This document shows, piece after piece, positions 52,485 to 60,737 of a stretch of 64,000 bases of DNA (the stretch's first letter is position 1; every line of letters begins with the position of its first letter). Made by a program: the position numbers and the translations under genes. A model generated the notes under the pieces. That model worked only from the letters and a program-made list of their open reading frames with translations. It ran no database searches and was not told the DNA's origin. The stretch lies in assembly GCF_021117425.1 (NCBI RefSeq), contig NZ_CP088298.1, positions 2,418,001-2,482,000 on the forward strand, in the 5' to 3' direction. The stretch is from Brevibacterium zhoupengii (GTDB taxonomy: Bacteria > Actinomycetota > Actinomycetes > Actinomycetales > Brevibacteriaceae).

Positions 52485-53105
52485 CTACTTGTTGGAGCCG
52501 ATCTGCTTGAGAACGGTGTCAGCAACCTCACGCATGGTCAGGCGGCGGTCCATCGAGGTCTTCTGGATCCAGCGGAAGGCCTCCGGCTCGCTGAGACCCA
52601 TCGAGGTCTGGAGCAGGCTCTTGGCGCGTTCGACGACCTTACGGGTCTCGAAGCGTTCGGTCAGGTCGGAGATCTCACTCTCCAAGGAGCTGATCTCCGC
52701 GTGACGCGACAGGGCGATTTCGAGGGCCGGGATGAGATCTGCTGCGGTGAAGGGCTTGACCACGTAGGCCATTGCTCCGGCATCGCGGGCTCGTTCGACG
52801 AGCTCCTTCTGCGAGAAGGCGGTGAGCAGCACCACTGGGGCGATACGCGCCCGAGCGATCCTCTCCGCGGCAGAGATTCCGTCGAGGATGGGCATCTTGA
52901 TGTCCATCACGACGAGATCAGGGCGCAGCTCCTCGGCCAGGCGGATAGCGGATTCGCCGTCTGCGGCTTCGCCGACGACGTCGTATCCGACCTCGCGCAG
53001 CATCTCGACGATATCGAGACGAATCACGGCCTCGTCTTCCGCCACTACGACGCGGCGAACCGGCACGGACTCATCTGAAGTTGGTTGTTCGCTGTTTGAA
53101 AGCAC
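52485..53105 (-). CDS. pdtaR: PdtaR-like ANTAR response regulator
   Basis: A 206-residue regulator with a receiver domain and an RNA-binding ANTAR domain. The receiver has VVVAEDEAVIRLDIVEML near residues 18-35, phospho-Asp in DLVVMDIKMPILDG near 68, and VVLLTAFSQ plus the Lys of YVVKPF. The ANTAR part (about 148-200) has KVVERAKSLLQTSMGLSEPE and AFRWIQKTSMDRRLTMREVA. It matches M. tuberculosis Rv1626, which acts by antitermination with kinase PdtaS. No partner kinase is within this window. The start is GTG 53105. Confidence 0.9.
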   Translation of the reverse strand: MLSNSEQPTSDESVPVRRVVVAEDEAVIRLDIVEMLREVGYDVVGEAADGESAIRLAEELRPDLVVMDIKMPILDGISAAERIARARIAPVVLLTAFSQKELVERARDAGAMAYVVKPFTAADLIPALEIALSRHAEISSLESEISDLTERFETRKVVERAKSLLQTSMGLSEPEAFRWIQKTSMDRRLTMREVADTVLKQIGSNK

Positions 53106-53204
53106 GGCACCAGTCTAAACCAGCCCCCATCGGTGCACCGACATCGGTACCCAAGTTTCTTCTGTGATGGTAGCCACCCGTGTGATAGCCACCACAGAAA
53201 CCGA

Positions 53205-53235
53205 TTGTGCAATCATATAAGAGCTGTCGTAAACT
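53205..53235 (+). promoter_or_regulatory. Candidate promoter of tRNA-Leu
   Basis: TTGTGC (53205-53210) and TAAACT (53230-53235) are 19 bases apart, slightly long, and the -10 lies 30 bases before the mature tRNA 5' end. Plausible but weak. Confidence 0.35.
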
Positions 53236-53265
53236 CGTCCCTGTTGCGGATTCGGTCCGCGGCGA

Positions 53266-53347
53266 GCCGGATTGGCGGAATCGGTAGACGCGGTGCACTC
53301 AAAATGCATTGTCGAGAGACGTGTGGGTTCGAGTCCCACATCCGGTA
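53266..53347 (+). tRNA. tRNA-Leu (anticodon CAA)
   Basis: Reads UUG leucine codons. The acceptor stem GCCGGAT (53266-53272) pairs with ATCCGGT (53340-53346), with a G1-U72 wobble. The anticodon stem GTGCA/TGCAT carries the loop CTCAAAA, so the anticodon is CAA. The long variable arm (GTCGAGAGAC) marks a class II tRNA, and the T-loop GGTTCGAGTCC is normal. The discriminator base is A53347. The CCA end is not encoded; CAC follows, so it needs the CCA-adding enzyme. Confidence 0.92.
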
Positions 53348-53415
53348 CACATAGACCCGAGTCTCAGTGCTCGGATGCGCAGGACCCTCGAACTCAGGTT
53401 CGGGGGTTTTGTGCA

Positions 53416-54012
53416 TCAGCGGCGGAGATCAAGGGCGAATAGGTGCATGTCAAAGCGCTGATCTCCGACGGCAACGAAACCGCCGAGGAGGCCGTAGCGT
53501 TCGAAGCCCAATGATTCGTAGAGCGCAATTGCCCGCCCGTTGTCACCGCGGAGGTCGAGGGTGATGACTTCGACCCCGATGTCGCGCGCCGAGGCGACGA
53601 GGACATTCATCAGCTCCCGGCCGATACCTGCCCTCTGGGTTCGAGGATCCACTGCGACCTTCTCGATGTCGACGTGCGGTCGATGCGTCGGGCGCTGGTA
53701 CCGGGTCCAGTAGGCGATGCCGACGATCGAGCCGTCACCGTCTCGGGCAATGGCCGCTCGTGCGTCTCCGGTGGCTGTGGCAGCGGCGAGCCCGCCCATG
53801 AGCTCGGCGATCTCGGCATAGCGGGGAGGGTCGACCCAGCCCAGGGCCGCTCCGCCGGCGATGAGTCGGGCGAAGACCTCAGTGATCTGTTCGATCTCCT
53901 CGCCGGAGACACCCGCAACCGACATGAGCGCGACGCTCATCCCGCGTGAGGTCTGCCCGGATATGTTCTCCGGCCCAGCTGCCGATCCGGCCTTCTCGGA
54001 TGACCCAGGCAT
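53416..54012 (-). CDS. GNAT family N-acetyltransferase
   Basis: A 198-residue acetyltransferase. The acetyl-CoA site is VDPRTQRAGIGRELMNVLVA (the R/Q-x-x-G-x-G/A motif A), preceded by DIEKVAV and followed by ITLDLRGDNGRAIALYESLG and FERYG. An ~85-residue N-terminal section precedes the fold. The acceptor is unknown. I chose ATG 54012, because GGGGGAG lies 6 bases upstream; the frame also opens at GTG 54075. It lies downstream of the flavoprotein gene on the same strand, with an inverted repeat at 54063-54083 between them. Confidence 0.84.
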   Translation of the reverse strand: MPGSSEKAGSAAGPENISGQTSRGMSVALMSVAGVSGEEIEQITEVFARLIAGGAALGWVDPPRYAEIAELMGGLAAATATGDARAAIARDGDGSIVGIAYWTRYQRPTHRPHVDIEKVAVDPRTQRAGIGRELMNVLVASARDIGVEVITLDLRGDNGRAIALYESLGFERYGLLGGFVAVGDQRFDMHLFALDLRR

Positions 54013-54062
54013 ATCGACTCCCCCAATGAGATCTGTGATCGGTGCAGTTCTCGACTGCTGTC

Positions 54063-54083
54063 TCGATTCAAGCACGGAATCGA
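54063..54083. repeat. Inverted repeat between GNAT and flavoprotein genes
   Basis: TCGATTC (54063-54069), 7 bases, GAATCGA (54077-54083) is a perfect 7+7 inverted repeat in the 111-base gap. Just beyond (54094-54121) is CCCTTGCGAGGG followed by the similar CCTTGTGAGGG. These could end the flavoprotein transcript or form an operator ahead of the GNAT gene. Confidence 0.35.
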
Positions 54084-54123
54084 GGACCTCATTCCCTTGC
54101 GAGGGCTTCTCCTTGTGAGGGAT

Positions 54124-55194
54124 TCACGAGGACAATGCCGTCGCGGAGGCACGTTCGAAAATTCTGTCGACGATATAGGCAGCGTCGCGACCGGCGCCGC
54201 CGAGGAGACCAGAGGTCAATGAGTACTGAAATGGCATCCCCATGAAGTAGAGACCCGGAATGTCGGAGACGACTCCCCTGCGGGTGACGGGAATTCCGAT
54301 GTCGTCGACTTCCAGCTGTGGCAGCCAGCTCAGATCTGGACGAAACCCCGTCGCCCAGATCACCGTGTCCACAGATGGCACCGTCTCCTCGTCGGTGGCC
54401 GGCGCTCCTCCGACCGCATGTGTGATTCGCGGGAGCCGTCTGACTCCGGCCGCAGCCACCTGGGCCATCGAGATGCGAATCAGAGGTGCACCGCGTCGAC
54501 CGAAGACTGCTGCAACCCTGCGGCCCGGCATAGTGGCGGTGGTGAGCAGCCGTTGCACGATGAGCCAGTAGAGTCCCCCGGCGTAGCGAAAGAGAGCATC
54601 GGGAATATGGGGCGTGGATCGACCAGCCAACAGAACTGTGTGGTCTGCCGAAAGCTCCAGTGCGATCTCCGCACCCGAGGTGCCTGCACCGACGACGAGC
54701 ACGGTGCCCTCGCCGATGCTGCCCGGCCCACGGTAGTCAGCGCTGTGCATCTGCGAAATGCTCTCGTGCAGATTTCGAGAGAACTTCGGAACCTGCGGCA
54801 CCGCATTGTGACCAGCGGCGCAGACGACGCTGCGGGCGTAGAGGTCCCCGGCATCTGTGCTGACCTCGAAGCCTCCTGCGACCGCAGCTACGCGGCTCAC
54901 GACCACCCCGGTCCTGACAGGAAGGTTGAATCGTGAAGCGTAGTCCTCCAGATACGCGGCTATCTCGTCTTTGCCGGCGAACCCGCTCCGTCCGGCGGGA
55001 CTCGGTGAACCCGGCAACGCGCTGAAGCGGCCCGGAGTGAAGAGGCGCAGAGACTCCCACCGGTTCCGCCAGGTATCGCCGATCCGTTCATGAGCATCGA
55101 GGATGGCAAGTCGCGCCGATGTGTTCCTCAGGTGATATCCGACGGCAAGCCCTGATTGGCCGGCGCCGATGACGATGATGTCGAGCTGCTCCAT
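54124..55194 (-). CDS. FAD/NAD(P)-binding monooxygenase-like oxidoreductase
   Basis: A 356-residue flavoprotein of the flavin-monooxygenase/thioredoxin-reductase-like group. The FAD-binding site is DIIVIGAGQSGLAVGYHL at residues 4-21; RIGDTWRNRWESLRLFTPGR is the FMO/BVMO-like segment; the second dinucleotide motif VLVVGAGTSGAEIALELSAD lies near 170, and VIWATGFRPDLSWLP near 292 is the ATG motif. Likely activities are N/S-oxygenation or Baeyer-Villiger-type chemistry, but FMO relatives vary widely. SD AAGGAGG fixes ATG 55194. It is divergent from a TetR gene and very probably its target. Confidence 0.86.
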   Translation of the reverse strand: MEQLDIIVIGAGQSGLAVGYHLRNTSARLAILDAHERIGDTWRNRWESLRLFTPGRFSALPGSPSPAGRSGFAGKDEIAAYLEDYASRFNLPVRTGVVVSRVAAVAGGFEVSTDAGDLYARSVVCAAGHNAVPQVPKFSRNLHESISQMHSADYRGPGSIGEGTVLVVGAGTSGAEIALELSADHTVLLAGRSTPHIPDALFRYAGGLYWLIVQRLLTTATMPGRRVAAVFGRRGAPLIRISMAQVAAAGVRRLPRITHAVGGAPATDEETVPSVDTVIWATGFRPDLSWLPQLEVDDIGIPVTRRGVVSDIPGLYFMGMPFQYSLTSGLLGGAGRDAAYIVDRIFERASATALSS

Positions 55195-55213
55195 GGCAAC
55201 CTCCTTCGACATC

Positions 55214-55252
55214 ATTAGAATACGCTTCCAGCGACTGGATGTATATACTAAT
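55214..55252. promoter_or_regulatory. TetR-family operator and divergent promoters
   Basis: A 39-base imperfect palindrome: the 18-base arms 55214-55231 and 55235-55252 match at 14 positions, around a 3-base centre. It covers the flavoprotein -10 TATTCT (minus, 55224-55219, with TATACA as -35) and the tetR -10 TATACT (plus, 55244-55249). The latter ends 7 bases before ATG 55257, suggesting leaderless tetR mRNA. A bound TetR dimer pair would silence both genes. Confidence 0.65.
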
Positions 55253-55256
55253 TGGC

Positions 55257-55889
55257 ATGTCTGATCAAACAGCCAAGGCCTCGTCCCTTCGCAGTGCCCA
55301 CGCCGCTCTCACTCGCAGACACATCGTCATTGCCGCCCGAGAACTGTTCATCGCCGGCGGGTATGTCACAACGTCGATCAGTGCGATCGCAGCTCGAGCC
55401 CAGGTCTCGATGCAGACGATCTACAACTCCGTTGGGAACAAGGCCGCGCTCCTGTCAGCGGTCCTCGACGCTGAGGCATCCGGACGTGAAGACCGGCTCA
55501 GCGTGCCAGAGCTCATGACGGCACGAGTCGAAGGGACGACTGCACCTGCAGAGGTCGTCGATGTCCTCGCTGATTGGTTTCTCGAGGTCAATGCTCGGAC
55601 CTCCGACATCTGGACGGTGATTCATCAGGCAGCCGCGATCGACAAGGGTGCCGCACGAGTGCAGAACACACGCGATGAACAGCGCCTGCGAAACTATCGG
55701 CTCGCTGCCGCGGCGCTGCGGGAACGAGGAGCGCTGACCGACACCTCCGATGAGGAGGCGGCAGCGATGATCTGGACCATCGGCCACCCGGAGTCGTATC
55801 GGATGCTGGTGACGAACCTGTCCTGGACGCCACACGAGTATCGGGAACTCGTCCGCACAACACTGCTCGGTGCACTCGGCGTACAGTGA
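55257..55889 (+). CDS. TetR family transcriptional regulator
   Basis: A 210-residue repressor. The N-terminal HTH shows TRRHIVIAARELFIAGGYVT and TSISAIAARAQVSMQTIYNS, followed by VGNKAALLSAVLDAEA (about residues 18-70). The C-terminal ligand domain is helical and unassignable. The start is ATG 55257, from the leaderless -10 spacing; an in-frame ATG at 55239 lies inside the palindrome. It should regulate itself and the divergent flavoprotein gene through the operator at 55214-55252. The inducer is unknown. Confidence 0.89.
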   Translation: MSDQTAKASSLRSAHAALTRRHIVIAARELFIAGGYVTTSISAIAARAQVSMQTIYNSVGNKAALLSAVLDAEASGREDRLSVPELMTARVEGTTAPAEVVDVLADWFLEVNARTSDIWTVIHQAAAIDKGAARVQNTRDEQRLRNYRLAAAALRERGALTDTSDEEAAAMIWTIGHPESYRMLVTNLSWTPHEYRELVRTTLLGALGVQ

Positions 55890-55943
55890 CTGAACCGCGA
55901 GGCGACGATGACATCTGCGTATCCTCGCCGCCTCCAGAAACCG

Positions 55944-55991
55944 CTGGCCCTGTGCCTTCAGCGATGTGGATCACTGAAGGCGCAGGGCCAG
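55944..55991. terminator. Bidirectional terminator between tetR and the symporter
   Basis: Arms CTGGCCCTGTGCCTTCAG (55944-55961) and CTGAAGGCGCAGGGCCAG (55974-55991) pair over 18 positions with one T-G wobble and a 12-base loop. It lies between the convergent tetR and symporter stops. Confidence 0.8.
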
Positions 55992-56007
55992 CAGGCGTCG
56001 AAGCCGC

Positions 56008-57420
56008 TCAGGCTCGGGTCCCGCCCGACGGCTGTTCGAGTTCAGCGCCCTCAGTATTTTCGGCGCTCTCGCTGGCAAGGACGCTCTCTTCTGCATCCTC
56101 ATCGACGGGCACATAGCCGTCGATACGGTCGGCGTCATAGCGTGCCTCGTCGAGGATGCCGTGGCGCTTCGCGACGATTGCCGGGACGAGTGCCTGTCCG
56201 GAGACGTTGAGTGCGGTGCGTCCCATGTCGACGATTGGTTCGATCGCCAGCAGCAGTCCCACACCTTCGAGCGGCAGACCGAGTGTGGACAGCGTCAGAG
56301 TCAACATGACTGTGGCGCCGGTCGTTCCCGCCGTTGCCGCCGAACCGATGACGGAGACGAAGACGATGAGGAAGTACTGGACGATCGTGAGATCGATTCC
56401 GAAGAACTGGGCCACGAACACGGCAGCGATCGCAGGGTAGATCGCAGCACATCCGTCCATCTTCGTGGTCGCGCCGAAGGGCACTGCGAAGGCCGCGTAG
56501 CTCTGGGGAACGCCGAAGTTGTCGGTGGCGACCTTCTGGGTCACCGGCATGGTGCCGATCGATGACCGGGAGACGAAGCCCATCTGGGCAGCCGGCCACA
56601 CTCCGGAGAAGTACTGGCGAACGGAGAGACCGTTGAGCTTGGCCAGAGTCGGGTAGACGATGAAGAAGACAATGGCGAGTCCCACATAGACTGCGACGAC
56701 GAACCACAGCAGGGAACCCATCGTCGACCAGCCGTAGGAGTTCACGGCGTTGCCGATGAGGCCCAGGGTGCCGATCGGTGCGATGCGCACGATCCACCAC
56801 ACAACCTTCTGCACGACCGCCAGCGCCGCCTCGGTGAACTGGAGGAAGGGTTCAGCGGCCTTGCCGACCTTGACCGCGGCGATGCCGATCGCGCCGGAGA
56901 CGATGATGAGCTGAAGAATGTTGAAGTCGACTTCGGAGACCAGTCCGCCGGCCTCATCGGCGGAGGTGCCGACCTCGAGCCCGAGGAAGTTGACCGGAAC
57001 GAGTCCGGTGAGGAATCCGATCCAGCTGCCTTGCGAATCGGGAGCAGAACCGCTCAACGATGTGGCATCAGCGTGCATGCCCGGCTGAATCACGACGCCG
57101 AGGATGAGTCCGATGAGAACGGCGATGAGCGCCGTGAATGCGAACCACAGGAGGGTGGAGACTGCGAGCCTGGCGGCGTTGGTGACCTTACGCAGATTGC
57201 CGATGCTGGCAATGATTGCAGTGATCACGAGCGGCACGACGGCCGCCTTGAGGAGAGTCACATAGGACGATCCGATGGTGTCCAAGGTCTGTCCGAGCCA
57301 GTTGTCCTGATCTTCGCTGACCGGGCCCCAAGAGCGGGCGACCAGTCCGAGGATCACACCCGCAATCAGGGCTATGGTGACCTGCACCCCGAATGATCGG
57401 CTCCATTTGGGCAATCTCAT
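56008..57420 (-). CDS. Dicarboxylate/amino acid:cation symporter (DAACS family)
   Basis: A 470-residue GltP/DctA-like transporter with eight membrane helices and two re-entrant loops. Family signatures: SSYVTLLKAAVVPLVITAII near residues 53-72 (helix 2-3), FVSRSSIGTMPVTQKVATDN with the serine-rich HP1 part, VPFGATTKMDGCAAIYPAIA for helix 7 (NMDG-like TKMDG), and AATAGTTGATVMLTLTLSTL for HP2. The tail is acidic (DEDAEESVLASESAENTEGA). Substrates in the family are glutamate, aspartate, serine or C4-dicarboxylates, with Na+ or H+. ATG 57420 follows AAGAGGA; a TTG at 57456 is a weaker start. Confidence 0.9.
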   Translation of the reverse strand: MRLPKWSRSFGVQVTIALIAGVILGLVARSWGPVSEDQDNWLGQTLDTIGSSYVTLLKAAVVPLVITAIIASIGNLRKVTNAARLAVSTLLWFAFTALIAVLIGLILGVVIQPGMHADATSLSGSAPDSQGSWIGFLTGLVPVNFLGLEVGTSADEAGGLVSEVDFNILQLIIVSGAIGIAAVKVGKAAEPFLQFTEAALAVVQKVVWWIVRIAPIGTLGLIGNAVNSYGWSTMGSLLWFVVAVYVGLAIVFFIVYPTLAKLNGLSVRQYFSGVWPAAQMGFVSRSSIGTMPVTQKVATDNFGVPQSYAAFAVPFGATTKMDGCAAIYPAIAAVFVAQFFGIDLTIVQYFLIVFVSVIGSAATAGTTGATVMLTLTLSTLGLPLEGVGLLLAIEPIVDMGRTALNVSGQALVPAIVAKRHGILDEARYDADRIDGYVPVDEDAEESVLASESAENTEGAELEQPSGGTRA

Positions 57421-57565
57421 GCCATTCCTCTTCTTCGTCTGTTGATTTCCGGGCAAGGCTCATCTCACGAGCCGTTCACCCACAGCACAACTGTTGAGCA
57501 ATCTTGGAAATTCCGCAAGTTCGAGTGAAGTGCATCTCACTGCGGTCTCGCCTGCCCGGACACAT

Positions 57566-57606
57566 GACAACGGCGGCCACCCCGAATCGGGGTGGCCGCC
57601 GTTGTC
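57566..57606 (-). terminator. pyk terminator
   Basis: A perfect 18-bp stem (57566-57583 with 57589-57606) with a 5-base loop GAATC, beginning 7 bases after the pyk stop. It is GC-rich and not followed by a long T-run. The 145 bases between it and the symporter start hold no gene and presumably the symporter promoter. Confidence 0.8.
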
Positions 57607-57612
57607 GACGTC

Positions 57613-59160
57613 TCAGTGTCGGGGTGTGCCGCCTTCTTTGACGATCGGCACCTCACGCGTGATCGGCGACTCGGACACGATGCCGTATCCGGCCAACGGA
57701 TCTTCCTCATTGTCCGAGGAGTCTTCGTACGCCGCAGCAACGCCCTTGGCCGCATCGCCCATCGTGTGGATGCGCAGTGCGTTTGTCGAGCCGGGAATTC
57801 CGGGAGGAGAACCGGCCACGAGGATGCTCTGATCTCCCTCGCGCGCAGTTCCATCGGCCAGCAGCACGGCATCGACCTGCCTGGCCATCTGGTCCGTGTG
57901 GCGCACGGTCTTCACGAGATAGGGTCGCACACCCCAGGTCAGAGCCAGCTGATGGCGAACCTGTGGGTCGGGAGTGAAGCCGAGGATCGGCCAAGCCGGA
58001 CGCAGACGCGACATCCGGCGCACGGAGTCACCCGTCTGCGAGAACGTGCAGAGCAGGTCGATATCAAGCTGCTCGGCGATCTGGACTGCTGCTGCGGTGA
58101 CGGCACCGCCCTTAGTGTGAGGAACCGTACCCAGCTGCGGAATCCGCTCCATGCCGTGTTCCTCGGTGGATTCGATGATGCGGCTCATGGTGCGAATTGC
58201 TTCGACCCAGTACTCGCCCACGGAAGTCTCTCCGGAGAGCATGAGGGCATCGGCGCCGTCGAGGACGGCATTGGCACAGTCGCTGGCCTCGGCGCGCGTC
58301 GGCCTGGCCGCATCGATCATGGTTTCGAGCATCTGCGTGGCCACGATGACGGGCTTGGCCTGCTGACGCGCGATCTCCACCGCGCGCTTCTGCACGATGG
58401 GAACCTGCTCGAGAGGCAGTTCCACGCCCAGGTCGCCGCGGGCAACCATGATTCCGTCGAAGGCGTCGATGACGGCATCGAGCTGCTCCACGGCCTGTGG
58501 CTTCTCAAGTTTTGCGATGACGGGTGCGGTGATGCCGACCTCGTCCATGACCGCTCTGACATCGTCCATGTCTTCGGGGCTGCGCACGAAGGACAGTGCC
58601 ACCCAGTCGAACCCGAGGCTGAGACCCCATTTGAGGTCCTCGATGTCCTTTTCCGACAAGGCGGGGACGGAGACCGGAACGCCGGGCAGGTTGATGCCCT
58701 TGTGGTTGGAGATCGTTCCGCCGATCTCGACCTCGGTGACGACATCGGTGTCGGTGACCTCGGTGGCCCGCAGGCGCAGGCGCCCGTCGTCGATGAGCAG
58801 CGGATCGCCCACTGACACATCACCGGGAAGGGTCGACAGCGTGGTGCTCACGATCTCTGCTGTACCCGCGATGTCGCGATTGGTGATGGTGAATGTCGCA
58901 CCTTCGACCAGCTCTTCTTTGCCGTTGGCGAAGTTGCCGACCCGAATCTTCGGGCCTTGCAGATCGAGCAGCAGAGCAACTGCGCGTCCGGTGTCGAGTG
59001 CTGCCTGGCGGACCCAGGCGAATTTCTCTTCGTGTTCTTCCCGCTTGCCGTGGCTGAGATTGAATCGGGCCACATCGACGCCTTCGTCGACGAGAGCGCG
59101 GATCTCTTCATAGGAGTTCTGATTCGGACCTAATGTTGCGACTATCTTTGCACGCCTCAT
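57613..59160 (-). CDS. pyk: Pyruvate kinase
   Basis: Final ATP-yielding step of glycolysis, PEP to pyruvate. It is 515 residues long with MRRAKIVATLGPNQNSYEEI at the start, the substrate-site VARFNLSHGKREEHEE, IAKLEKPQAVEQLDAVIDAF (catalytic Lys), IMVARGDLGVELPLEQVPIV, and ATQMLETMIDAARPTRAEAS. It has a 40-residue tail (SSDNEEDPLAGYGIVSESPI onward) beyond the usual end. ATG 59160 gives the family start; a GTG at 59169 also reads in frame. It is encoded downstream of gltBD on the same strand but separated by two hairpins. Confidence 0.95.
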   Translation of the reverse strand: MRRAKIVATLGPNQNSYEEIRALVDEGVDVARFNLSHGKREEHEEKFAWVRQAALDTGRAVALLLDLQGPKIRVGNFANGKEELVEGATFTITNRDIAGTAEIVSTTLSTLPGDVSVGDPLLIDDGRLRLRATEVTDTDVVTEVEIGGTISNHKGINLPGVPVSVPALSEKDIEDLKWGLSLGFDWVALSFVRSPEDMDDVRAVMDEVGITAPVIAKLEKPQAVEQLDAVIDAFDGIMVARGDLGVELPLEQVPIVQKRAVEIARQQAKPVIVATQMLETMIDAARPTRAEASDCANAVLDGADALMLSGETSVGEYWVEAIRTMSRIIESTEEHGMERIPQLGTVPHTKGGAVTAAAVQIAEQLDIDLLCTFSQTGDSVRRMSRLRPAWPILGFTPDPQVRHQLALTWGVRPYLVKTVRHTDQMARQVDAVLLADGTAREGDQSILVAGSPPGIPGSTNALRIHTMGDAAKGVAAAYEDSSDNEEDPLAGYGIVSESPITREVPIVKEGGTPRH

Positions 59161-59180
59161 GCACACCACCCTACCTGTAC

Positions 59181-59210
59181 CGTGACGGGCGGCTCGAACC
59201 GCCCGTCACG
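59181..59210 (-). terminator. Second hairpin between gltD and pyk
   Basis: CGTGACGGGCGG (59181-59192) and CCGCCCGTCACG (59199-59210) pair perfectly over 12 bp with a 6-base loop, in the 116-base gap. Together with the hairpin at 59225-59256 it probably ends gltBD transcription; the end near pyk could also hold its promoter. Confidence 0.6.
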
Positions 59211-59224
59211 TCTGTTCGTCGGAG

Positions 59225-59256
59225 GAGAATCACGCACATCGGTGTGCGTGATTCTC
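59225..59256 (-). terminator. gltD terminator hairpin
   Basis: A perfect 14-bp stem, GAGAATCACGCACA (59225-59238) with TGTGCGTGATTCTC (59243-59256), and a 4-base loop, 20 bases after the gltD stop. T-rich bases follow on the gltD strand. Confidence 0.75.
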
Positions 59257-59276
59257 ATTAAATGACACGATCTATC

Positions 59277-60737
59277 TTAACATTTAAAACTCCGGTCGTG
59301 TGGTCGGACCGGCTCGGGCAGCCGAGTCGACCCCGTGAGAAACCGGTCGACTTCAGCTGCCGCCGACCTTCCCTCCGCGATTGCCCAGACGATAAGCGAC
59401 TGTCCACGGCCTGCGTCGCCGGCGATGAAGACCCCCGGCAGCGAGCCCGTGTAGGACTCGTCGCGGTCGAAGGCTCCGCTGTCACTGACGTCGAGGCCCA
59501 GTGCCTCCGCCTCGGGGCCGGAGAATCCGAGCGCCAGGAGAACGAGATCGGCGTCGAGCCGGTGCTCGGTCCCAGGCGTCGGGACCCGCCGACCGTCGAC
59601 GAACTTGGTCTCGGCGACGTCAATCCCGATCACTTGGCCCTCGTCATCTCCGACGAACCCCGTCGTCGATGCGAGGTAGCGCCGAGTTCCGCCCTCCTCG
59701 TGGGAGGACTGAACTTCGAAGATCCGCGGAACGGTCGGCCACGGGTCGGATTCGCTGCGTTCGACCGGAGGCTGTGCCCCGATCGCCAAGGTCGTGACCG
59801 AGGCCGCCGACTGCCGCAGTGCCGTGCCCAGACAGTCCGCACCCGTATCTCCGCCGCCGATGATGATGACGTGCTTGCCTCCGGCGTCGATGTGCGCGCC
59901 GGCCGGGCCGGATCCCGGCTGCTCCCCTGCCTGGACTCGGTTCGAGGGCACAAGATAGTCCATCGCGAATTCGATCCCGTTGAGGTCGCGGCCGCCGATG
60001 CTCATGTCCCGCGGCACGGTGGCACCCGTGCACACGATGACGGCGTCGAAGCTTGACTGCAGCTCCTCAAAGCTGATGTCCCGGCCCACTTCGACCGATG
60101 TTTTGAACCGTGTGCCCTCGGCACGCATCTGGTCGAGCCGGCGGTCGATATGGTGCTTCTCGAGTTTGAAGTCGGGGATCCCATAGCGCAGCAGGCCGCC
60201 GAGGCGGTCATCACGTTCGTGGACAACCACGGTGTGCCCGGCCCGCGTCAGCTGCTGAGCGGCGGCAAGACCGGTCGGACCGGAGCCGATGACGGCGACG
60301 GTGTGCCCGGTGATTCGTTCGGGAATCACCGGCTGAATGAGTCCGGCTGCGAAGCCCTGGTCGACGATCGAGACCTCAACCTGTTTGATCGTCACGGCGG
60401 GCTGATTGATCCCGAGGACACAGGCGTTCTCACACGGTGCGGGGCAGGCGCGACCGGTGAACTCCGGAAAGTTGTTCGTCGCATGCAGCAGTTCGACGGC
60501 CCGCGGCAGCTCGCCACGGTACATCGCATCGTTGAACTCCGGAATCAGATTGCCCAGTGGGCACCCCTGGTGGCAGAAGGGCACGCCGCAGTCCATGCAG
60601 CGCGAGGCCTGCCTGCGCAGCTGCTCCGGATCGCCGGCTTCGTAGACCTCGCGGTAGTCCATGAGACGAATGGGAACCGGGCGCCGCCGGGGCAGCTCCC
60701 GCTGGTCGATGGTGAGGAATCCGTGTGGATCAGCCAT
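59277..60737 (-). CDS. gltD: Glutamate synthase, small subunit
   Basis: FAD/NADPH subunit that feeds electrons to GltB for glutamate formation. The protein is 486 residues long. N-terminal 4Fe-4S cysteines are in RCMDCGVPFCHQGCPLGNLI near residues 40-60 and GRACPAPCENACVLG near 100. The FAD motif is VAVIGSGPTGLAAAQQLTRA near 147 and the NADPH motif HVIIIGGGDTGADCLGTALR near 290. ADLVLLALGFSGPE and LPGVFIAGDAGRGQSLIVWA close the fold. The ATG overlaps the gltB stop by 8 bases (ATGGCTGA). Confidence 0.95.
   Translation of the reverse strand: MADPHGFLTIDQRELPRRRPVPIRLMDYREVYEAGDPEQLRRQASRCMDCGVPFCHQGCPLGNLIPEFNDAMYRGELPRAVELLHATNNFPEFTGRACPAPCENACVLGINQPAVTIKQVEVSIVDQGFAAGLIQPVIPERITGHTVAVIGSGPTGLAAAQQLTRAGHTVVVHERDDRLGGLLRYGIPDFKLEKHHIDRRLDQMRAEGTRFKTSVEVGRDISFEELQSSFDAVIVCTGATVPRDMSIGGRDLNGIEFAMDYLVPSNRVQAGEQPGSGPAGAHIDAGGKHVIIIGGGDTGADCLGTALRQSAASVTTLAIGAQPPVERSESDPWPTVPRIFEVQSSHEEGGTRRYLASTTGFVGDDEGQVIGIDVAETKFVDGRRVPTPGTEHRLDADLVLLALGFSGPEAEALGLDVSDSGAFDRDESYTGSLPGVFIAGDAGRGQSLIVWAIAEGRSAAAEVDRFLTGSTRLPEPVRPHDRSFKC

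Noticed and set aside
53171..53193. Direct repeat TAGCCACC, two copies 15 bases apart, upstream of the ANTAR regulator
   Set aside because: Only 8 bases long and in two copies; could be chance, with no operator known for this layout.
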